Positions 58,088-64,000 of a stretch of 64,000 bases of DNA are shown piece by piece. Within the stretch, counting starts at the first letter, position 1, and every line of letters begins with the position of its first letter. The notes under the pieces were generated by a model. The model saw only the letters and a program-made list of their open reading frames with translations. It made no database searches and was not told where the DNA came from. Made by a program: the position numbers and the translations under genes. Origin of the DNA: Flaveria trinervia (Eukaryota > Streptophyta > Magnoliopsida > Asterales > Asteraceae); NCBI GenBank assembly GCA_025506515.1, contig CM046451.1, positions 41,125,701-41,189,700 of the forward strand, read 5' to 3'.

Positions 58088-59392
58088 TTACGACGTAGTA
58101 CTACTTGTGGGTTTATCTTGGTGATTGAAGGATGAGAGCGGATTACCATTCCCTATCTTCTTGGGCTTCACACATTCATGTTTGAAGTGCCCTTTCTCTC
58201 CACAGCTAAAATAGGTAACTTTGGTTTTGTCAAAACCGAAAGTTGTATCCTTTGTGGCTATCAAGTTCTGTCCTGTCTTCTTAACCAACTTCTTCGCCCT
58301 CCGGACAGCAATAGCAAGAGCCAACATAATATCCATCCTTTCTAGCTCATTCTCGTCTACTTGCTCATAGTCTTCATCTACTAGATGGTAGTTTCCTATC
58401 CTTCCTGCAACTAGACCGTCATAGGAGTGAACGCCAACTGCTAGGAGGTCCATATGCTCCTTTGCTACCTTTACAGTCACATTACCGTGATTCTCGGTCT
58501 TCAATTTCGTAGTGTTGGCTTCAGGTGCTATGTATTGGGTGCAAGATGACCCTGACGTGTCAGATCCTGAAGTAGTGGCTTGGGATGGAGCAGTTGAACT
58601 CAATACGAATGTTGTTTGAAGTGGTGCGCCAAACGTTTTTGGTTGTGGAGTTGAATTGTATAGTGAGGGGTTCTGGGCATATGAACTCTTTTGTGACCTG
58701 TACTTCATCCTCAACTCTTCCTCTCCTAACTTCAGAATGAAATCGTTGATATCCAACTTTGCCGGCATGTCATTCTGTCTCAGGTTTGATACAAATGAAA
58801 CCCACTTTTCTTGAAAGCCATGTGCGAAATTCAACACCTTGTCTTTCATGGACATAACAACCCCATGAGTGTGCAGCTCACTCATTAAGTGGTAGAAGTG
58901 GTCTATAACATCATCCAAACTCTCCTTACCCATCGATGAGAAGTTATCGAACTCCTTCTTCAAAGCCTTAGCTTTTAGAGCTTTTAACAATGCATTCCCA
59001 TCATACCGTTTTTTCAGAGCATCCTATAGCTTCTTTGATTGCTTGTTCTCAGAAAACTGATGGAATATATCCTTAGGAATTAACTGAGTCAGCAAAGCAT
59101 ACACCTTCTTCTCTGCATTGTACTTTACCTTCTCGCTATCAGTTATGCCACCTAAGTTAATTTTAACTCCATCGGCACCAACCAGCATACTATACTCGGT
59201 CTCGATTGATTCCCACAGATTAGGATCCACTCCATTTAAGTATATCTCGAACCTTTGCTTCCATTGTGGGTAATCATCTAACGTTATGAGCTTAGGGGGC
59301 TTATTGTGATTCCCAACTTCATTTTCTAGAAGCAATAGATTCTGGATCTATGAATCCCTGCTTGTAGTGAATGCTGAGTATTGATCTTCCAT
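58088..59392 (-). pseudogene. gag N-terminal region of element C
   Basis: ATG 59392 opens MEDQYSAFTTSRDS, followed by a stop, then LENEVGNHNKPPKLITLDDYP (59335-59024) and, after a TAG that replaces a Trp codon near 59021, ALKAKALKKEFDNFSSMGK onwards (58990-58088). The Gag domain, a Ser/Thr-rich linker (SGSDTSGSSCTQYIAPEAN) and ENELERMDIMLALAIAVRRA are all in one frame. The first zinc knuckle, at 58172-58213, reads YFSCGEKGHFKHEC, with the first Cys as Tyr. Few lesions; most could be single C-to-T or G-to-A changes. Confidence 0.92.
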
Positions 59393-59898
59393 TTCTATTT
59401 ACTTTGACTTTTAGAATAAACTATTTCACTGGTGCGAATGAAGGGATGCGATTGGGCTATGCCTGTGATTGAACAATGCGGATGGCTCAATCGTGCGATT
59501 GAACAAATGCGGATGAGTCAATGGTGCGATTGAACAAATGCGGATGAGTCAATCGTGCGATTGGACAGATGCAGATGAACAATGCGAATGGGGTGTTCAG
59601 TCGTACGAATGGATTAATGACTGAGTTCAATCGTGCGTATGGGAGGTGCGAATGAGTTCAGTCGTGCGATTGAGTCAATCATGTGACTGAAGCTGGTGGT
59701 TTTTGAAAATTCAAGGGTTTTGGCACTTTGACACAAAAATACGATTTTTCACAAACCCTAATTTGTCTTAAGCCGGAAAACATGAACTTTTAGACATGGA
59801 GACACTAAAAAACACTGTATTATGAAAAAGATGGTGTTTTTAACTGAAAAAAACATGAGATTTACACCAAAAAGGATTGAATAACACGCAAAATCACG
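59393..59898 (-). repeat. 5' leader of element C with palindromic repeat array
   Basis: From 59410 to 59690, units of two kinds alternate: TCAATCGTGCGATTGA (exact 7-bp arms around TG at 59487-59502) and AACAAATGCGGATGAGTC. The second kind resembles the hairpin unit of family II element E. Confidence 0.78.
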
Positions 59899-59910
59899 AG
59901 CCATACCACT
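59899..59910 (-). other. Degenerate primer-binding site of element C
   Basis: The minus strand reads AGTGGTATGGCTCG beside the LTR end; the CAGAG part of the normal PBS appears to be deleted or altered. Confidence 0.65.
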
Positions 59911-60603
59911 TGTTAGGACCGTTTAGGTACGGAGTACTAACTGATTCTATGCGTATACCAACTCAAATAGTGCAGAATCCTATTCGATTGGTGATCCAAT
60001 CAGGGAGAACATAGTTATCATCACTCAAACGATTAATGAAACGTTATGAATGATTAGAACACGATCAACTATGATCTATGAACTTGGAACAAGTCTTCTT
60101 GAGTCTCTGGATGGCTAGGGTATGACTTTATGCGTAGGTATTTGAATTGTTTTCTTTTTCCACAAATTAGGTGGTATTTATAGGTTATGGTTTTCATTTG
60201 TGCGACTGAAGCATGCGATTGATCCATCCACACGACTGAAGATCTAGTCGTGCGACTGAGTCAATCTTATGTCTCAATCGTGCGACAGATCTAGTCTCCT
60301 GGTTCAGTCATGTGACTGGTTCATCAGCCTGAAGTATTCATGCGTATGGTCCATTTGCATGAGAACTTTACACGATTAAGTTTAAACATGTTTCTCAATC
60401 ATTATTGACTAATAATTATGTAAACTACTGCAAACCTATATAATTAGTTTAATATGCTTTATCACACAATAAATAATGAAGTATTAAACATTATATGCAT
60501 CAACCACACATTGTATTTCATTCGTACCTATTCAATTACATATATGTAAGAAGTGAAAGACATTTTACATTAAGTTGCTAAACTAGGTACACATGTATCT
60601 ACA
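59911..60603 (-). repeat. 5' LTR of element C (693 bp)
   Basis: Starts TGTTAGGACC and ends ATCTACA. Of the same subtype as units a-c (GTTTAGGTACGGAGTACTAACTG near one end, versus GTGTACAGACGG in A and B). TATTTATA is at 60175-60182. The palindrome array is at 60200-60370. Confidence 0.92.
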
Positions 60604-61310
60604 AACTAGCATTAAGTCATTTTCCTATCCTTTGATAAAGAGAGTTCCATCTATAGTACTCCTTTTGTATCCATGCTTGCAGAGATACTAAGATAGAGTC
60701 TCATACCACTTCCTTGGTTCTTGATGCAGCCCACAAAAAGATTTCTCAAGCTTGCAGACATAATCAGGATGATCAGGATCTGCAAAGCCAGGTGGTTGTT
60801 TGACATACACCTTTTCATCAATCACCCTATATCGAAAAGCACATTTGACATCAAGTTGATAGACCATAAAGTTCTTGGACGCAGCAAATGCCAAGAATAT
60901 CCTAATAGCTTCTAGTTTTGCTATAGGACCAAAGACATCAGTGTAGTCAATTCCGTCTTCCTCAATGTATCCTTGAACAACTAGTCTAGCTTTGTTTTTT
61001 ATAATAATGCCTCAATCATCTTTCTTATTCCTAAACACCCATTTGGTTCCTATAGTAGTCTTCCCATGAGGAAAAGGACAAATGTTCGAAACTTTCTGCC
61101 TTTTGAATTGAAGCATCTCTTCTTGTATAGCTTCAACTCAACTTCCATCCTTCAGAGCCTCGTCAATTTTCTTTTGCTCTATCTCGGACAAGAAACAAGA
61201 GTGAAGAAAAACATTTGCTTCATGGGTTTGTCTACTTGTTCTTACGCTTGTGTCAACATCTCCAATGATGTTTGTGGTAGGGTGAGTCTTGTACATCCTT
61301 AGCTAATGGA
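60604..61310 (-). pseudogene. Reverse transcriptase of element G, right of the C insertion
   Basis: From about 61260: NIIGDVDTSVRTS block, EALKDGS, EAIQEEMLQFKRQK, GTKWVFRNKKDD, ARLVVQGY, DGIDYTDVFGPIAKLEAI (frames mostly continuous with a few stops), then FMVYQLDVKCAF and EKVYVKQPPGFADPDHP (60894-60688), and finally STIDGTLFIKG followed by a stop near 60640. The sequence is cut at the AACTA target site and the active-site box is found at 44991-45002. Related to the RT of E. Confidence 0.88.
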
Positions 61311-61794
61311 GCACAGAAAGTTGCAGAATTAAATCTAAATTAAAAAAATTTAGATCTGACATTGATGCTTCTCTCACCACATCAGCACACTTATCAAGAG
61401 AAACTTGATCCAATGTGTGTGTGAAATCATTAATGTTTTCATCTATGGAGTGGTTATCCGCATCAATAAGTTCTTGATCACTATCACCACCTCCATTGTC
61501 TTCTACATTTGAATCTTCTTTATCTGGTTGTTTAGCCTCTAAGCTAGAATTTGAAGGCATCTCAGATGTATCAGTTGAATTTGTCATTGTAGTGCTGATA
61601 GAGACTTCATTTGCAGAAGTAGTTACAATTGGAGCTGAAGATGTGTAACTTGAAGGTCTTCTAAGCTCAAATTTTGGGTTAGAATCACCCATGGGTAAGA
61701 TATCTGTAGATCCTAAAACATTCTCACAAGAATTGTTAAAACAGTTGGTAACTAAATCAATATCAAATAGCCAATCAGGACCAGAACTAGCCAC
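61303..61794 (-). pseudogene. Integrase-RT linker of element G
   Basis: 163 open codons: SGPDWLFDIDLVTN, then a Ser/Thr- and Asp/Glu-rich segment (DSNVEDNGGGDSDQELIDAD). The GPDWLFDID start is a typical block of Copia pol after integrase. An ochre stop lies upstream near 61808. Confidence 0.85.
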
Positions 61795-62560
61795 ACAGGG
61801 TGTTTGTTAATTGAAACTCACATTGGCTGACTCCTCAACAATTCTAGTTCTGAGATTGTATACTCGATAAGCCTTAGCTTAGGAAGAGTATCCAATGAAT
61901 TGTCCATCATCTGATTTCTTAGCAAATTTGGCAATTTGATCTTTGGTATTCAAGATAGTGCAACGACATCCTAATGACCTCAGAAAACCAATGCAAGGTT
62001 TCATGTTGTGCCAAAGTTCATATGGAGCTTTGCGATGAGTCTTAACCACTAAAACTATGTTCTGCGTATAGAAGGCAGTATTGATTGCCTCTGCCTAGAA
62101 GGTGATGGACAGCTTAGAGTCAGACAACATGGTTCTTGCAGCTTCAATCAGTGTCATGTTTCTCCAGTCACCAACACCATTTTGCTAAGGAGTCCTGGGA
62201 GCACTGTATTGTCTTGTAATACCCTTTTCTTCAGAAAATGCATGAAGGATTTGGTTTTTGAATTCAGTTCCTAGATCACATCTTATGGTTTTGACCTTAT
62301 GATCACATTGATTCTCAATCTTTAAGATGAAATTCTTCAGAATCTCAGGGGTCTCACCCTTAGTTCTAAGAAAGAAAACCCAAGTGAATCTTGTAAAGTT
62401 ATCTGTGATCACCAAACAAAAAGAGGTCCTTCCTAGACTCAATACACTACTAGGGCCAAATAGATCCATATGTAACAAGCATAGGGGTGTACTGATGGAG
62501 TTTCTTTTCTTAGGGTTATGAGATACCTTTTGTTGCTTCCCTTACAAGCATGCAACACAA
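61795..62560 (-). pseudogene. Integrase of element G
   Basis: Catalytic core at 62478-62185: LHMDLFGPSSVLSLGRTSFC (first Asp), FTWVFFLRTKGETPEIL, KVKTIRCDLGTEFKNQIL (second Asp; usual SDNG is CDLG), AFSEEKGITRQYSAPRTPQ. The Glu block follows after a stop. The C-terminal part (FLRSLGCRCTILNTKDQI, DGQFIGYSS, AKAYRVYNLRTRIVEESA) is readable at 62000-61820. Several stops. Confidence 0.88.
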
Positions 62561-63330
62561 TGATCATCACTTGTAAACTCTTTCTTTGGCATTCCAGTTA
62601 CTAAATCATCCTTAATCAGTTTATTCATGTGCTTAAAGTTTACATGACACATTCTTTTATGCTATAGGAAAGACTCATTGCTATTGGCTTTAGATAGAAA
62701 GAATGAGACATCTCCAAAGGGAGATGGCTCTTGCAAATCCATCTTGTACATGTTTCCTTTCCTGGGGGCTCTAAGCAGAATATGCTCATGACGAATGCCC
62801 ACCTCGGGCTTAAGAACAATGCGCTCATGCTCAGTAAAGAGCATGTTATGATCCTCATCACAAAATTAGGATACACTCAGAAGATTGTACCCAAGCTCCT
62901 TGACAAAGTTTACCATCTCAGTGTGAGCTTACCATTGGTGACCTTGCCCCTTCTAGAAATGTACCACCTTCATCTCCTCCAAAAGCAACTGGCCCTCCAT
63001 CAATTCTTTGAAAGTTGTAGCCTAGTAACCTATTGCCTATCATGTGCCTGGAGTAACCACTATCAATAAAAGAAATAGAAGGTAATGCAACAGTAATAGA
63101 TCCTATAGTTGTGCTTTGAGGATCTTGAGCTGTTGTTGAGAGAGAACATTCAGTCACTTGCTCTTTCTTTAACTTCCACACCACCTTCGGAAGTATGGAC
63201 TTCACCTTGAACACTTTGGAAGCTTTTGAGACTTTGGAAGTTCTGATGACTAGACCTTCAGAATATCCTGCTATCCTATAGCAGACTTCAGTGCTTCGGA
63301 AGAATTCCTTTCTTCTGAGACCAAATTTTC
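62561..63330 (-). pseudogene. Protease and pre-integrase region of element G
   Basis: Protease signature FIDSGYSRHMIGN near 63035-63070, within a frame 63478-62918, keeps the catalytic DSG. Downstream, at 62876-62560, the pre-integrase region is split over two frames (EHERIVLKPEVGIRHEHILL; PFGDVSFFLSKANSNESFL). Frame changes near 62935 and 62880. Confidence 0.82.
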
Positions 63331-64000
63331 TTACGAAGGCAATTTTCCACTTGCCTTCTTGTTCATTTTGGAGCTTGTGAAGGAAACAGATTTTCCTTCT
63401 GAAGCTGAAATCTTCTTGGAGCTCTTGGAAGTGTCTTTCATGGTCATATGAAGAGTACCTCTTGGATTGTATGGACAATCCTTAGCAAGATGAGAAGTAC
63501 TTTCACACATAACACATTCCACCTTTTTCTTCTTAAGAGCCTTCTTCTGAGGACAAGGTTGATTTTGATCACATCCCTTTGTAGATGTTGAGGTTTTCCT
63601 TTTGGGCGAAGAACTGTTCTTTGAGTTGGATGGTCCAAGCTGTGTAGCAGTCGTACACAACAGATCATCATTCTTCTTCGAGCTGAGATGATTTGAACAT
63701 GAACCATAACTCTTGGCAATAGTGTTTAGGTTGATGTCTTCAGTCTTCATCACTTCAAACCATGCAGAGATAAAAACTTGTTTCTGCATAGAATCAAAAG
63801 TGACCTTGATCTCTTGAGCCTTCCGAGCTTTTCTCTTGCTCTTTATGATCTAGTTCTTCCTCATAGACTTGGTCATCATAGTTTTTCTTTTTTCCTCAGA
63901 AGGATAGTGACCCTTCTTAGAATCATCCTCTTTACTCTTCTCAGAGGGATTCTTCACTATCACTTCTTCATCCTCATTACTTAATTGGTCTATAAGCTTA
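63331..64000 (-). pseudogene. Gag C-terminal region of element G
   Basis: 152 open codons at 63789-63331: a Lys/Ser/Thr-rich segment and one intact zinc knuckle, CVMCESTSHLAKDC, near 63490-63530, of the same type as the tandem knuckles of E. The coding sequence continues off the right edge in broken frames (charged, Lys/Glu-rich, 63800-64000). Confidence 0.82.

Larger units (their letters stand above)
45014..60603 (-). mobile_element. Element C: family I Copia retrotransposon with three LTRs on its 3' side
   Basis: It reads right to left: 5' LTR 59911-60603, leader, gag 59392-56880, protease, integrase, RT, RNase H ending 53174, spacer 50493-53173, aORF 50492-47213, polypurine tract, then three LTR units (47187-45014). 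The span of 15,590 bp becomes about 14.1 kb if two LTR units are removed, as in B. A perfect 5-bp target-site duplication flanks it. It is the best preserved family I copy, yet has stops in gag, a changed protease active site and frameshifts in RT and integrase. Confidence 0.93.

Overview
The window is plant nuclear DNA made almost entirely of decayed, nested LTR retrotransposons of the Copia superfamily. No host gene, rRNA, tRNA gene or CRISPR array could be supported. Evidence for a plant: primer-binding sites matching plant initiator-Met tRNA (TGGTATCAGAG type), Copia order gag-protease-integrase-RT-RNase H, and very long AT-rich noncoding spacers. A repeat beginning TGTCACACCCCGACC resembles LTR-type repeats I associate with Asteraceae; that placement is an inference from memory and is weak.

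Layout. (1) 1-3175: 5' end of element A (minus strand, runs off the left edge) with its 5' LTR at 2454-3175. (2) 3176-5270: minus-strand remnant of the extra 3' ORF (aORF) of a second family. (3) 5271-5548, resuming at 27702: a different repeat (F), split by element B. (4) 5549-27701: element B (minus strand), itself split in its RNase H by element D (plus strand, 12505-20545). (5) 28400-29731: AT-rich DNA without recognisable genes. (6) 29732-44051: element E (plus strand), whose right-hand LTR is followed by a second, internally deleted copy of the same internal region (44052-44981). (7) 44982-45013 and 60604-64000: element G (minus strand), split in its reverse transcriptase by element C (45014-60603, minus strand). 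The 3' side of C carries three LTRs in tandem.

Elements A, B and C form one family (family I); E, G and the 3176-5270 remnant form a related second group (family II). Once nested insertions or extra LTRs are subtracted, B, C and E are all about 14.1-14.3 kb. That is very large for Copia and is explained by a 2-3 kb noncoding spacer plus an extra ORF of about 1,000 codons between pol and the polypurine tract. This layout, the initiator-Met PBS and the coiled-coil-rich Gag suggest a Sirevirus-like (SIRE/Maximus) lineage (inference).

The most notable signals are: the extra ORF, with two short cores shared between families; short palindromes (CAGTCG-TG-CGACTG type, and AATGCGGATGA/TCATCCGCATT type) repeated in LTRs, 5' leaders and the spacer before the extra ORF; the triple-LTR array with two identical imperfect junctions; a threefold 57-bp zinc-knuckle repeat in E Gag; and nested insertions with readable target-site duplications. 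All elements carry stops and frameshifts, so none looks autonomous.
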